NCBI RefSeq assembly: GCF_013366925.1
Contig: NZ_JAALDK010000001.1
Coordinates: 937,089 to 1,001,088, forward strand
Source of the DNA: Paraburkholderia youngii
GTDB taxonomy: Bacteria; Pseudomonadota; Gammaproteobacteria; Burkholderiales; Burkholderiaceae
Reading direction: 5' to 3'
DNA: 64,000 bases
Below the pieces are notes generated by a model. The model was not told the origin of the DNA. It saw nothing but the letters and a program-made list of their open reading frames with translations, and made no database searches. The first letter of the stretch is position 1. Each line of letters starts with the position of its first letter. The position numbers and the translations under genes were made by a program. Positions 48,722 through 57,390 of this stretch are shown here, piece by piece.

Positions 48722-48976
48722 TCACCACTCGACGTTCGGTGCCGGCTCGGCGCTCGGCTGATTTTTGTCGCGCAACTGCAGTTGCAGGCCGTAGGCGCCG
48801 CACAGCGCGAGCAGCTGCGTAAGCGTGAGCCCGCTCGCATCGGTTTCGAGCGCGGAAATGCGGCTTTGGCTCACGCCGACGCGCGCGGCCGCCTCGGTCT
48901 GCGTGAAGCCGGCCTGGCGGCGGCTGGCCGCCAGCAACTGCGCGAGCTGGTCCGACGTGGTGATCAGATGGAGCAT
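48722..48976 (-). CDS. hipB: HipB-type antitoxin and autorepressor
   Basis: This 84-residue Xre-family protein has its helix-turn-helix at about 18-60 (RRQAGFTQTEAAARVGVSQS, RISALETDASGLTLTQLLAL). It neutralises HipA and represses the operon. It is the promoter-proximal gene, and four palindromic sites lie directly upstream at a fixed 26-bp spacing, the nearest eight bases from its ATG. The C-terminal tail (KNQPSAEPAPNVEW) ends in Trp, as HipB tails often do. Confidence 0.92.
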   Translation of the reverse strand: MLHLITTSDQLAQLLAASRRQAGFTQTEAAARVGVSQSRISALETDASGLTLTQLLALCGAYGLQLQLRDKNQPSAEPAPNVEW

Positions 48977-48983
48977 GGCGGAT

Positions 48984-49078
48984 TATTTGCGAGACGAATA
49001 AACGCAATTTATGCGTCACACGAATATTTGTCAAATATTTGCGTGACAGATAATCGACGAATATCCGTGTGACGGATA
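48984..49078 (-). promoter_or_regulatory. array of four hipBA operators with 26-bp periodicity
   Basis: Four 17-base dyads of the form TATnnGYGnGACnnATA or its complement begin at exactly 26-base steps. They lie at 48984-49000, 49010-49026, 49036-49052 and 49062-49078, with nine-base spacers. The last, TATCCGTGTGACGGATA, is a perfect TATCC-N7-GGATA palindrome, close to the E. coli HipB site (TATCC-N8-GGATA). The promoter must lie among them, so HipB binding would block it. Confidence 0.8.
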
Positions 49079-49210
49079 ATCGCGGAATCCGGCAGGAGCC
49101 CGCGCGTCGTCGTCCTGGCCGCGACCAGCAGCGGTGCCGAACTCACGCGGCATTGCGGACAATGGCCGCCACTGCGAAGATGACGCCCACGTCTCCAACC
49201 CGCCCAACCA

Positions 49211-50551
49211 ATGACCACGACTTACCCGCTGCACTCGACCTTCACGCCCGCCGATCAACCGTTTCCCAGCCGCGCCGACGTCGTGATCGCGGGTGCCGGC
49301 ATCATGGGCTGCGCGGCCGCTTATTACCTGGCGCGGCGCGGCCTGTCGGCGGTGGTGCTCGACAAGTCGCGGATCGCCGGGCAGCAGTCATCGCGCGCGT
49401 GGGGCTTCGTGCGCCAGCAGGGTCGCGAAGCCGCCGAGGTGCCGCTGATGATGGCGTGCATTCCATTGTGGAAAGAACTCGAGCGTGAGCTGAATTTCGA
49501 TCTCGAATGGCGCCAGGGCGGTTGCCTGTATGTCGCGACCAATGACGAAGACTGGACCTCGTTCCAGCAATGGCTCGAGGTCGCGCGTCAGTATGGCCTC
49601 GACACCCGCACGCTCGACCGCGGGCAGATCGACGCCGTCGTCACCGGCATGCAGGGGCCCGCGCTCGGCGGCTTATACACGCCAAGCGACGGTCAGGCCG
49701 AACCGCGCCGTGCGGCCGCGGCGTTCGCGGCGCGCGCGGCCGAAGCCGGCGCGCTATTTTTCGAGGGCTGCGGCGTGGTCGGCGTCGAACGCGCGGGTGG
49801 CGCGATCGCCGGCGTGGTCACGGAGCGCGGCACGATTCGTACCTCGCGTTTGATCTGCGCGGCCGGCGCGAGCAGTTGGCGGCTCCTCAGGACGCTCGGT
49901 CTCGAACTGCCTCAGCAGGCGGTGCGCGGTACCTGCATGCGCACCAATCCGCTGCCGCCGATCACGGCGTCGACGTTCTGGGGGCACGGCCTCGGCATCC
50001 GGCAGCGCGCGAACGGCGCGATCAACCTCGCCGACGACATGCAGGTCGACGTCGACATGACACTCGGCCATTTCCGCGCGCTCAAGTGGTTTTTGCCAGA
50101 ACTGTGGACGCAGCGCGAGAAGTTCAGCTTCCATCTGAACGGCGCCTGTCTGCGCGATTTGCGCGAGCGTCTGCCGGGCGGCGTGCCCGACGCCGAACGT
50201 GTGCTTTATCCGCGCGACCCGCATCCGCAGCCTAACCCGAGCCACGCGCCGCGCGCGCTGAACAAGCTGCGCGCGCTGTTTCCGGCGTTGCGCGACGCCC
50301 AGGTGGTCGAGGCGTGGGCCGGGCTGATCGACGTGTTGCCCGATGGAATTCCTGTGATCGATGCGCCGCCGCAGGTCGCTGGCCTGACGATCGCGACCGG
50401 TTTTTGCGGACATGGGTTCGCGATGGGGCCGATCGTCGGCAAGCTGCTCGCGGAACTCAACGATGGCGGCAACGCGTCGCTCGATCTGTCGGCGTTCCGT
50501 TTGCAGCGTTTTTTCGACGGCACGATGAAGCGGCCGCGCAGCATGCTGTGA
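49211..50551 (+). CDS. FAD-dependent oxidoreductase (D-amino-acid oxidase/glycine oxidase fold)
   Basis: This 446-residue flavoprotein has the Rossmann motif GAGIMG at 28-33, the Arg/Glu-containing VVLDKSRIAGQQSSRAWGFVRQQG that follows the FAD site, and a C-terminal VAGLTIATGFCGHGFAMGPIVGK (key G-H-G-F) that closes the substrate pocket. It should oxidise a secondary amine or D-amino acid. It is 52 bases upstream of the C39-like gene and about 1.1 kb upstream of the ornithine-cyclodeaminase-like gene, which hints at imino-acid metabolism. The substrate is unknown. Confidence 0.88.
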   Translation: MTTTYPLHSTFTPADQPFPSRADVVIAGAGIMGCAAAYYLARRGLSAVVLDKSRIAGQQSSRAWGFVRQQGREAAEVPLMMACIPLWKELERELNFDLEWRQGGCLYVATNDEDWTSFQQWLEVARQYGLDTRTLDRGQIDAVVTGMQGPALGGLYTPSDGQAEPRRAAAAFAARAAEAGALFFEGCGVVGVERAGGAIAGVVTERGTIRTSRLICAAGASSWRLLRTLGLELPQQAVRGTCMRTNPLPPITASTFWGHGLGIRQRANGAINLADDMQVDVDMTLGHFRALKWFLPELWTQREKFSFHLNGACLRDLRERLPGGVPDAERVLYPRDPHPQPNPSHAPRALNKLRALFPALRDAQVVEAWAGLIDVLPDGIPVIDAPPQVAGLTIATGFCGHGFAMGPIVGKLLAELNDGGNASLDLSAFRLQRFFDGTMKRPRSML

Positions 50552-50603
50552 TCGTGCGCAACGCAACCCGACCCAGTACAACTCAACCCGACCGATACCA
50601 GCG

Positions 50604-51236
50604 ATGACCGAACCCGTTCTCCGCCACGCCGATGTTCCGTACTACACGCAATGGGGCAGCCCCGAGTGGGTGCGCGACATCGTCGAACAGCAGCGCGATC
50701 CGTGTGACGACCCGCATTGGCAGCGCAGCGGTTTCGCCGACCCCGAGCGCTATCGTTTCTGGGCGCAACGCCTGTGCGGGCTGACGTGCCTGGAGTCGGC
50801 GCTCGACTACTGGGGCATCGATCACCCGCCACGCGCCGCATTGCTCGACGACGCGTTGCGGCACGGCGTGTATCGGCTGCGCGACGATGGCGGTGTCGAC
50901 GGGCTGATCTACCGGCCGTTCGCCGACTGGGCGGGCCCGGCCTTCGGCCTCGATGTCGACGTGCTGCCGCAGGCGTCGCTCGAGGAGATCGCGGCGCGGC
51001 TCGACGCCGATACGCTCGCGATCGTGTCGGTGAGCCCCGAGATCCGCTATCCGGAGCGGCCGAACCTGCAGCGGGGCGGTCATCTGATCCTGCTGCACGG
51101 CCGGGATCGCGACGGCGTGTGGTTCCATAACCCGTCGGGTGTCGCGCCGCATCAGTCCGACGTGTACCTGCCGTTCGCGACGATGTCGCGTTTCTATGCG
51201 GGGCGGGGGATGACGCTCGGCCGCAGCACGAGCTAG
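50604..51236 (+). CDS. C39-like (papain-fold) peptidase family protein
   Basis: This 210-residue protein has the cysteine-protease-like Cys58 in RLCGLTCLESAL and a His in GGHLILLHGRDRDG followed by FHNPSG, the order seen in C39_2/papain-like proteins. No signal peptide is evident, so it is probably cytoplasmic. Whether it hydrolyses peptides or another amide is unknown. Co-location with the FAD oxidoreductase suggests a shared small-molecule pathway. Confidence 0.7.
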   Translation: MTEPVLRHADVPYYTQWGSPEWVRDIVEQQRDPCDDPHWQRSGFADPERYRFWAQRLCGLTCLESALDYWGIDHPPRAALLDDALRHGVYRLRDDGGVDGLIYRPFADWAGPAFGLDVDVLPQASLEEIAARLDADTLAIVSVSPEIRYPERPNLQRGGHLILLHGRDRDGVWFHNPSGVAPHQSDVYLPFATMSRFYAGRGMTLGRSTS

Positions 51237-51325
51237 CTGGCGCGCTGGGCATGACGCGGCCTTCGCGATTCGGGTCTGCTTCCTGCTGAGGCAGCATCTT
51301 CGACGTGCGACCTATCGGAGCTCCC

Positions 51326-51610
51326 ATGAATCGAGCCTTCCGCCTGCTTGCCGCCAGCCTCGTCGTGCTCGAGGCTGCCGGCGCCGCGCAGGCCGCGACC
51401 CGCGAAGAACAGGCCCATGCGTGCCGTCATGATGCGTTCCATTTCTGCGCCGCGGAGATTCCGCACCGGGCGAAGATCATCGCCTGCATGAAGCGGCACC
51501 TCGACGAACTGAGCCCGGCGTGTCGGGCGATGTTCGGCAACGGCAACGGTAACGGCAACGGCAACGGCAAGAACGGCGACCAGAATCGCGACGGTAACGG
51601 CGGGAAGTAG
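51326..51610 (+). CDS. small secreted Cys-rich protein with Gly-Asn repeat tail
   Basis: This 94-residue precursor has a signal peptide at 1-22 (ending AQA). The mature part has four Cys residues spaced as in the Cys-rich repeat found in Golgi protein 1 and bacterial relatives (ACRHDAFHFCAAEI, IIACMKRHLDELSPACRAMF), probably forming two disulfides. The C-terminus is a Gly-Asn run encoded by a perfect-to-near-perfect hexanucleotide repeat (51536-51571). It is periplasmic or secreted, function unknown. GGAG precedes the ATG at 51326. Confidence 0.8.
   Translation: MNRAFRLLAASLVVLEAAGAAQAATREEQAHACRHDAFHFCAAEIPHRAKIIACMKRHLDELSPACRAMFGNGNGNGNGNGKNGDQNRDGNGGK
51536..51571 (+). repeat. six tandem GGCAAC units coding for Gly-Asn
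   Basis: The units are GGCAAC, GGCAAC, GGTAAC, GGCAAC, GGCAAC and GGCAAG. Copy-number change by slippage would lengthen or shorten the Gly-Asn tail without shifting the frame. Confidence 0.85.
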
Positions 51611-51693
51611 CCGCCCACACGACTAGTCAATTTTCTTGCGCTCGGTTACGGTGACGCCATGCCCACTCCATCCAGCATTGGACCGTCCCGCCC

Positions 51694-52626
51694 ATGACCC
51701 GCCCGACCACGCAGATCTTCGACGCCGCCGCCACCGCGCGGCTGATGCCTTATGCGGCGCTTGTCGACGCATTGCGGCGCGCAAGCATCGACTACGCGCA
51801 ACGACGCATCGTGAGCCCCGAACGGCTCGTCGTGCCGCTGAACGCCGGCGGTATCATGCTGTCGATGCCCGCCACCGCGCCCGATCTGGCGATCCACAAA
51901 CTCGTCAACGTGTGCGCGAGCAACGGCGCACGCCATCTGCCGACGATCCACGGCCAGGTGATGGCCTTCGATGCCGATACCGGCGAGACGCTGTTCGTCC
52001 TCGACGGTCCGACCGTGACGGGCCGTCGGACCGCGGCGATGTCGATGCTCGGCATCGCGACGTTCGCCGCGCGCACGCCGCGCGAATTCCTGCTGATCGG
52101 CACCGGCACGCAGGCGCTCAATCATCTGGAAGCGATCGGCGAACTGTTTCCCGACGCGTGCGTGTGGGTCAAGGGCAGCGCGCCCGCGCGCGCCGAAGCG
52201 TTCTGCGCGGCGCAGCGCGGCAAGGTGCGTGAGTTGCGGCCGCTCGCGGAAACCGGCGCGACAATTCCGGCTTCGGTCGAGATCGTGATCGCGTTGACCA
52301 CGAGCAAACAGCCGGTCTACGACGAGACGGCGCGCGCCGAGCGGCTCGTGATCGGTGTCGGCGCTTTCACGCCGCAGATGGTCGAGATCGGCGCGACGAC
52401 GATCGCGGGCAGCGCGCTGTTCGTCGACGACGAGGCCGGCGCGAAGCACGAGGCCGGCGATTTCATCCAGGCGGGCGTCGACTGGGCGCGGGTGGGCGGG
52501 ATCGCCGCGGTGCTCGGTAAGACGCAGCCGGTGCCGGCGGGACCGGTGGTGTTCAAGAGCGTCGGCTGCGCGGCGTGGGATCTGGCCGCGTGCCGGGTCG
52601 CGCGAGACGCGCTGGCGCGCGGCTGA
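51694..52626 (+). CDS. ornithine cyclodeaminase/mu-crystallin family protein
   Basis: This 310-residue NAD(P)-dependent enzyme has the dinucleotide motif LIGTGTQALNHLEAI (about 133-147), preceded by DGPTVTGRRTAAMSML and followed by VIGVGAFTPQMVEI. Family members are ornithine cyclodeaminases or reductases of cyclic imino acids such as pyrroline-2-carboxylate. Given the FAD oxidoreductase nearby, an imino-acid reductase role is favoured but not proven. It stands 83 bases after the Cys-rich gene, same strand. Confidence 0.82.
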   Translation: MTRPTTQIFDAAATARLMPYAALVDALRRASIDYAQRRIVSPERLVVPLNAGGIMLSMPATAPDLAIHKLVNVCASNGARHLPTIHGQVMAFDADTGETLFVLDGPTVTGRRTAAMSMLGIATFAARTPREFLLIGTGTQALNHLEAIGELFPDACVWVKGSAPARAEAFCAAQRGKVRELRPLAETGATIPASVEIVIALTTSKQPVYDETARAERLVIGVGAFTPQMVEIGATTIAGSALFVDDEAGAKHEAGDFIQAGVDWARVGGIAAVLGKTQPVPAGPVVFKSVGCAAWDLAACRVARDALARG

Positions 52627-52860
52627 CCGTCGGCGGTCCACCCGCCAAAATCGCGCAAAATATCCCGAAAAAACAACCGCGTGGCGCGCAAGCTTGGCAA
52701 CTTGCGCTAACCTGCGGCAGATGTTGCCGTGCAAACTATCTCAAAACGTTGCACCATAGAAGTTTGCCGGAAAAAGCGCCATACCGGACGTGAGCGATAG
52801 CCCGTCCGCCCGCCGCCGATTCCTGATCGACGCCTTCCCCCTAGACGCTGCGACCGTGCC

Positions 52861-54342
52861 ATGACGACCCAACAAGCTCCTGCCACACCCGACCTGCCGC
52901 TCGACATGATCATCTTCGGCGGCACCGGCGACCTGTCGTTCCGCAAGCTGCTGCCCGCGCTGTACATGGCGCATCTGCACTGCAACCTGCCGCCGGACAC
53001 CCGCATTCTGACGATCGGGCGCAAGCCCTGGTCGCGCGAGGAATACATCAGCGAATTCATGGAGCAGAAGGCTAAGCCCTTCATCGACAAGAAGGCGTTC
53101 GATGCATCCGCGTGGGACAAATTTCTCGCGATTTTCGAATACGTGCGGATGGACGTCGATTCGCCCGAGGACTACCAGCGCCTGAAAGAAGCATCGCGCG
53201 ACGGCGTGAACCGCGTGTTCTACCTGGCGACGTCGCCGGATCTGTTCACCAATATCTGCGACAACCTGTCGGCGGCCGGGCTTGTCGACGCCCATTCGCG
53301 CGTGGTGCTCGAAAAGCCGCTTGGCCACGATCTCGCGTCCGCGCAGGAGATCAACAACGCGGTCGGCAAGCATTTCGAAGAATCGCAGATCTACCGGATC
53401 GACCACTACCTCGGCAAGGAAACCGTGCAGAACCTGATGGTGCTGCGCTTCGGCAATCCGATTTTCGGGCCGCTGTGGCAGGCGCCGTACATCAAGAGCG
53501 TGCAGATCACGGTGGCCGAAACGGTCGGCGTGGGCACTCGCGCGGGGTTCTACGACAAGACCGGCGCGCTGCGCGACATGGTGCAGAACCACCTGCTGCA
53601 ACTTCTGTGCATCGTCGCGATGGAGCCGCCGGTGTCGCTCGATCCCGACGCGGTGCGCGACGAAAAGCTGAAGGTGCTGCGCTCGCTGCGGCCGATGACG
53701 CCCGAGGACATCGCCCGCGACACCGTGCGCGGCCAGTACACGGCGGGCGCCGTCGATGGCGAGGCGGTCAAGGGCTACCTCGAAGAAGAAAACGTGCCGG
53801 CGGGCAGCCGCGCCGAAACCTTCGTCGCATTGCGCGCGCGGATCAACAACTGGCGCTGGGCCAACGTGCCGTTCTTCCTGCGCACCGGCAAGCGGATGCA
53901 GAAGAAGCTGTCGGAGATCGTCATCGAATTCTCCGAGCTGCCGTTCTCGATCATTCCGAGCAATGGACGCACCTACGGCAACCGGCTGGTGATCCAGTTG
54001 CAGCCGGAAGAGTCGATCCAGCTGCAGGTGCTCGCGAAAGAACCCGGCAGCGGCATGCATATGCTGCCGGTGAACCTGAACCTGGACCTGCAGCAGGCGT
54101 TCACCGAGCGTCGCGCGGAAGCCTATGAGCGGCTGCTGATCGACGTGATCCGCGGACGGCTGACACACTTCATGCGCCGCGACGAACTCGAAGCGGCATG
54201 GGCGTGGGCCGAGCCGATTCTCGACGGCTGGGCGAAGTCGGGCGAGCGGCCGCGCTCGTATTCGGCGGGCACGTTCGGACCGGCGGCATCGACCTCGCTG
54301 ATGACGCGGGAGAACGCCGTGTGGGCGGAGGAATCGCAGTAA
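52861..54342 (+). CDS. zwf: glucose-6-phosphate 1-dehydrogenase
   Basis: This 493-residue enzyme oxidises glucose-6-phosphate to 6-phosphogluconolactone with NADP, feeding the pentose phosphate and Entner-Doudoroff routes. The N-terminal nucleotide motif IFGGTGDLSFRKLLPALY (17-34) and the active-site RIDHYLGKE are present. It stands alone, without pgl or edd neighbours, and ends at a terminator. No ribosome binding site stands out; the ATG at 52861 directly precedes TTQQAPATPDLPL. Confidence 0.95.
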   Translation: MTTQQAPATPDLPLDMIIFGGTGDLSFRKLLPALYMAHLHCNLPPDTRILTIGRKPWSREEYISEFMEQKAKPFIDKKAFDASAWDKFLAIFEYVRMDVDSPEDYQRLKEASRDGVNRVFYLATSPDLFTNICDNLSAAGLVDAHSRVVLEKPLGHDLASAQEINNAVGKHFEESQIYRIDHYLGKETVQNLMVLRFGNPIFGPLWQAPYIKSVQITVAETVGVGTRAGFYDKTGALRDMVQNHLLQLLCIVAMEPPVSLDPDAVRDEKLKVLRSLRPMTPEDIARDTVRGQYTAGAVDGEAVKGYLEEENVPAGSRAETFVALRARINNWRWANVPFFLRTGKRMQKKLSEIVIEFSELPFSIIPSNGRTYGNRLVIQLQPEESIQLQVLAKEPGSGMHMLPVNLNLDLQQAFTERRAEAYERLLIDVIRGRLTHFMRRDELEAAWAWAEPILDGWAKSGERPRSYSAGTFGPAASTSLMTRENAVWAEESQ

Positions 54343-54369
54343 TGCGCCTTTGACGGCGCGCAATTCGAG

Positions 54370-54408
54370 GCGGCTCGCGACGTTGCAGTGGCGTCGCGAG
54401 CCGCTTTT
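54370..54408 (+). terminator. rho-independent terminator after zwf
   Basis: A 13-bp perfect stem (GCGGCTCGCGACG / CGTCGCGAGCCGC, 54370-54382 and 54392-54404) with a 9-base loop is followed by TTTT. Confidence 0.85.
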
Positions 54409-54511
54409 GCTTGCGCTGTCGTTGTGCGTTGATTGTTCGTCATTCACATGGCTTGCCCCTATGATGGTTTCCTTGTCCGCGTCACTCAGCGGCATTTCAA
54501 AGGCGGCATCG

Positions 54512-55657
54512 ATGAGGCGAATTCTCGTGGCATTGATCTGGGCGGCAAGCGTGGCAATCACACTCGATCTCACGGCTTACGCCAGCACCGGTGTCAATGC
54601 CCGAAGCGATCCGCCGAAGGTGATCATCGACAGCGACTACAACACGCTCGGCGACGACGGGCAACTCGGCGTGATGGCCGCGCAATTGCAGGCGCAGGGT
54701 TCGCTGAAAGTGCTCGGCATTACCGTGGTGTCCGGCAATCAGTGGCTCAAGCAGGGTGTTGCCGATGCGTTGAAATCGGTCGAGCGGCTCGGTGTCGAAC
54801 AACAGATCGGCGTGTATGCGGGCGCGAATTACGCGCTGTCGCACGACTTCACGACGATCCAGCGGGAACTGAAAGAATTCCCCGGCGGGGACGGTTACAT
54901 TGGCGCATGGAGCAAGCCCGAGCCGAAATCGGCAAGCGAGCTCGTCGCGCCGCCGGATGGCTTCGCGACGCACACCAAGGTGCGAAGCCAGAGCGCGATC
55001 GACTTCATCGTCGAATCGGTGAAGCGCTATCCGGGCGAGGTGACGATCCTCGCAATCGGCCCGCTGACCAACATCGCGTTGGCCACCCGCGAGCACCCCG
55101 AAATCGTGCCGCTGATCAAGCAGATCATCTACATGGGCGGCGCGATCGACGTGCCGGGCAATACCACGCCCACTGCCGAGTTCAACTGGTGGTTCGATCC
55201 CGAAGCGGCGAAAACAGTGCTGCGTCTGCCGATCAAACAGACGGTGATTCCGCTCGACGTAACGAATACCGTGCAAATGGACAAGGCACTTTACGACCGC
55301 ATTGCACACGATCCGGCGAAGCAGACCATCATCACGCAACTGTTCAGGACGCTGAACGGTTACGGCTACGACGGCAAGAACGGCTTCGAGACCAATCCGA
55401 ACTACACGACGAACATTTGGGACACGCTGACGCTCGCGTATCTGATGCATCCGTCGTTCGCGGCGCAGACCGTCGAAGAGTGGGTGGATGTGGATACGAG
55501 CTTCGGCGCCAACGATGGCAAGGCAACGGGCTACGCGAGTTCGCCGCCGCCGGGTTTGCAGAAGATGACGGTCGTCAAACGATTTGATAATCCGGCGTTT
55601 TTCAATTTCTATGTCGATCTGTTGACGAGGCCCGTGCCGGTGCGGCCGATGGACTAA
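54512..55657 (+). CDS. exported inosine-uridine nucleoside hydrolase-like protein
   Basis: This ~381-residue protein has a signal peptide (about 1-25, ending AYA/STG) and the nucleoside hydrolase fold: the N-terminal calcium loop here reads DSDYNTLGDDGQLG instead of the usual DxDxGxDDA, then ILAIGPLTNIALATREHPE, YMGGAIDVPGN and FNWWFDPEAAKTVL. The altered loop keeps the flanking Asp residues with three extra bases' worth of spacing, so activity or specificity may differ. It is secreted, suggesting nucleoside scavenging. AAAGGCGG lies upstream of the ATG at 54512. Confidence 0.8.
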   Translation: MRRILVALIWAASVAITLDLTAYASTGVNARSDPPKVIIDSDYNTLGDDGQLGVMAAQLQAQGSLKVLGITVVSGNQWLKQGVADALKSVERLGVEQQIGVYAGANYALSHDFTTIQRELKEFPGGDGYIGAWSKPEPKSASELVAPPDGFATHTKVRSQSAIDFIVESVKRYPGEVTILAIGPLTNIALATREHPEIVPLIKQIIYMGGAIDVPGNTTPTAEFNWWFDPEAAKTVLRLPIKQTVIPLDVTNTVQMDKALYDRIAHDPAKQTIITQLFRTLNGYGYDGKNGFETNPNYTTNIWDTLTLAYLMHPSFAAQTVEEWVDVDTSFGANDGKATGYASSPPPGLQKMTVVKRFDNPAFFNFYVDLLTRPVPVRPMD

Positions 55658-55690
55658 TCAACGCGCGAGCGCCGCGCGCCCGCACCCGCT

Positions 55691-56647
55691 TTATGCGGGA
55701 TGCAGGCCGCGCAGCAACTGACGCACGCGCGACAGATCCTGCTCGACGTGGCCGGCCTTCTCGAACAGCTCCGCGAGCCAATCGACGAACGCGCGCACGC
55801 GCGGCGACACGCGGCGGTTTTTCACGTACGCGACCGAGACCGGCATCGGCACGGGTTTCCATTGCGGCAGCACTTCATGCAGCAAGCCCGAGTCGAGGTA
55901 AGGCTGTGCGGCGATGCGCGCGGGCTGGATCATGCCGAGGCCTTGCAGTCCGCAGGTGAGGTACGCCTGTTCGTCGCTGACCTGCACGAAGCCGTTGAGC
56001 TTGACCTTGCGCGCTTCGCCGTCCACTTCGAAATCGAAGTCGCATTCGCGGCCGCTATGCGGCGACACGCAGTTGACCGCGACGTGCGCGCGCAGCTCGT
56101 CGAGATCGGCTGGCGTGCCGTGGCGGGCCAGATAGGCTGGACTCGCGCAGGTGACCTGATCGAGCGTGCCGAGTTGGCGCGCGACGAGATTGGAATCGGG
56201 CAATTCACCGAGCTGGATGCTGCAGTCGATTGCTTCGGAAACCATATCGACGGTGCGGTTGCTGACGCCGATCGCGAGATCGAGGTTCGGGTAGAGGGCG
56301 TGGAACTCGTCTAGCGATGGAAGCACGATTGCGCTTGCTACTGCGCTCGGCATTTCTATGCGCAGGCGGCCGGTCAGGTTGTCGGTCGAGTTGCGGATGC
56401 TGGCTTCCATTTCGTCGATGTCGGCCAGTATTTGCGCGCAGCGTTCGTAATAGGCGGCGCCTTCTGGTGTGATGCTCAGGCGGCGCGTGGTGCGGACCAG
56501 GAGCGCTGTGCCGAGCAGGGCTTCCAGGTTCTGCACGATCGTCGTCGCCGTTGCGCGGGGAATGTTCAGGGATTCCGCTGCGCGGGTGAAGCTGTTGGTG
56601 TCCACGATTCGGATGAATGTGCGCATTGCAGTTATTCTGTCGATCAC
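55691..56647 (-). CDS. LysR-family transcriptional regulator
   Basis: This 318-residue regulator has an N-terminal LysR helix-turn-helix (1-60; MRTFIRIVDTNSFTRAAESL, IPRATATTIVQNLEALLGTAL) and a type 2 periplasmic-binding-like effector domain (90-300). GGAG lies about ten bases before the ATG at 56647. It is convergent with the nucleoside hydrolase gene and next to the long inverted repeat; no divergent target gene is adjacent, so the regulon cannot be named. Confidence 0.9.
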   Translation of the reverse strand: MIDRITAMRTFIRIVDTNSFTRAAESLNIPRATATTIVQNLEALLGTALLVRTTRRLSITPEGAAYYERCAQILADIDEMEASIRNSTDNLTGRLRIEMPSAVASAIVLPSLDEFHALYPNLDLAIGVSNRTVDMVSEAIDCSIQLGELPDSNLVARQLGTLDQVTCASPAYLARHGTPADLDELRAHVAVNCVSPHSGRECDFDFEVDGEARKVKLNGFVQVSDEQAYLTCGLQGLGMIQPARIAAQPYLDSGLLHEVLPQWKPVPMPVSVAYVKNRRVSPRVRAFVDWLAELFEKAGHVEQDLSRVRQLLRGLHPA

Positions 56648-56712
56648 TGGGATGCTCCAAATGAGGTTTCTCTTTTTTTGCCTGCGGCGGGTGGTTTGTC
56701 TTTGTTCTTTGC

Positions 56713-56827
56713 GGTGTTGGCCTTTCCTTGATTTGTTGTCGGTTTATTAGCGTTGCCCCTGTGCGGGGCGGCACCTACTTTCTTTGCTGCTGCAAAGAAA
56801 GTAGGCAAAGAAGACAGCTCAAACCGC
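56713..56827 (+). repeat. left arm of a 115-bp inverted repeat
   Basis: This arm is the reverse complement of 57168-57282 with a single mismatch (56744 against 57251). It contains an internal 14-bp hairpin, CCTACTTTCTTTGC / GCAAAGAAAGTAGG (56774-56787, 56792-56805). Weaker matching continues inward to about 56925. Confidence 0.92.
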
Positions 56828-57167
56828 TTTCTTAAGCGGGCACCGTGCCCCACAAGCGGCAGTGGTGCATCTGGAATCCGTGCCCCCGCACATTCGACGG
56901 CAGTGACAAAGCCGTCATCCATCCCACTCCGCACTACGTGCGTCGCGGACCGGTATACAGGGGAAACCAGTGTGTTTTTTTGTGTTAGTGGGGCCATCGG
57001 CTGCGCTCGGCGACAAGCCAAAACAACCGATGGTTTGAGAACAGTGCTTCGGCGCGCGCAGCGCCGCCGGAGGTATGACAGCCTTGTCACTAACGCGGAA
57101 TGTGCGAGGTGACAGATTCCAGATGCACCACTAGCTCAGGCAGACCGAGGAACCCGCTTATGAGCTT

Positions 57168-57282
57168 GCGGTTTGAGCTGTCTTCTTTGCCTACTTTCTT
57201 TGCAGCAGCAAAGAAAGTAGGTGCCGCCCCGCACAGGGGCAACGCTAATAGACCGACAACAAATCAAGGAAAGGCCAACACC
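57168..57282 (-). repeat. right arm of the 115-bp inverted repeat
   Basis: This arm pairs with 56713-56827 over its full length with one mismatch and carries the same internal hairpin. The arms enclose 340 bases. The pair could be a non-autonomous mobile element or two copies of a dispersed repeat in opposite orientation. Confidence 0.92.
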
Positions 57283-57390
57283 CTAAGAACACAGAAAAAA
57301 AGAGCGAAGGCAAAAAAACACAACAACAAAACAGAACCCCGCGCCGCGGGCGCAAAAAAAACCACCCGCTGCGCGGCAAACAAGCAGCTA

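Larger units (their letters stand above)
56648..57390. other. intergenic region occupied by a long inverted repeat element
   Basis: This 743-base gap between lysR and the alcohol dehydrogenase holds two 115-base inverted arms and a diverged middle. Open frames read from it are Lys/Arg-rich artefacts of the repeat and are not called as genes. Confidence 0.6.

Noticed and set aside
52741..54573. 610-codon minus-strand open frame antisense to zwf
   Set aside because: It is longer than zwf but has no domain or ribosome binding site. The zwf frame has the active-site motif.
56753..57112. Open frame inside the long inverted repeat
   Set aside because: It is built from repeat sequence, has no ribosome binding site and no domain.
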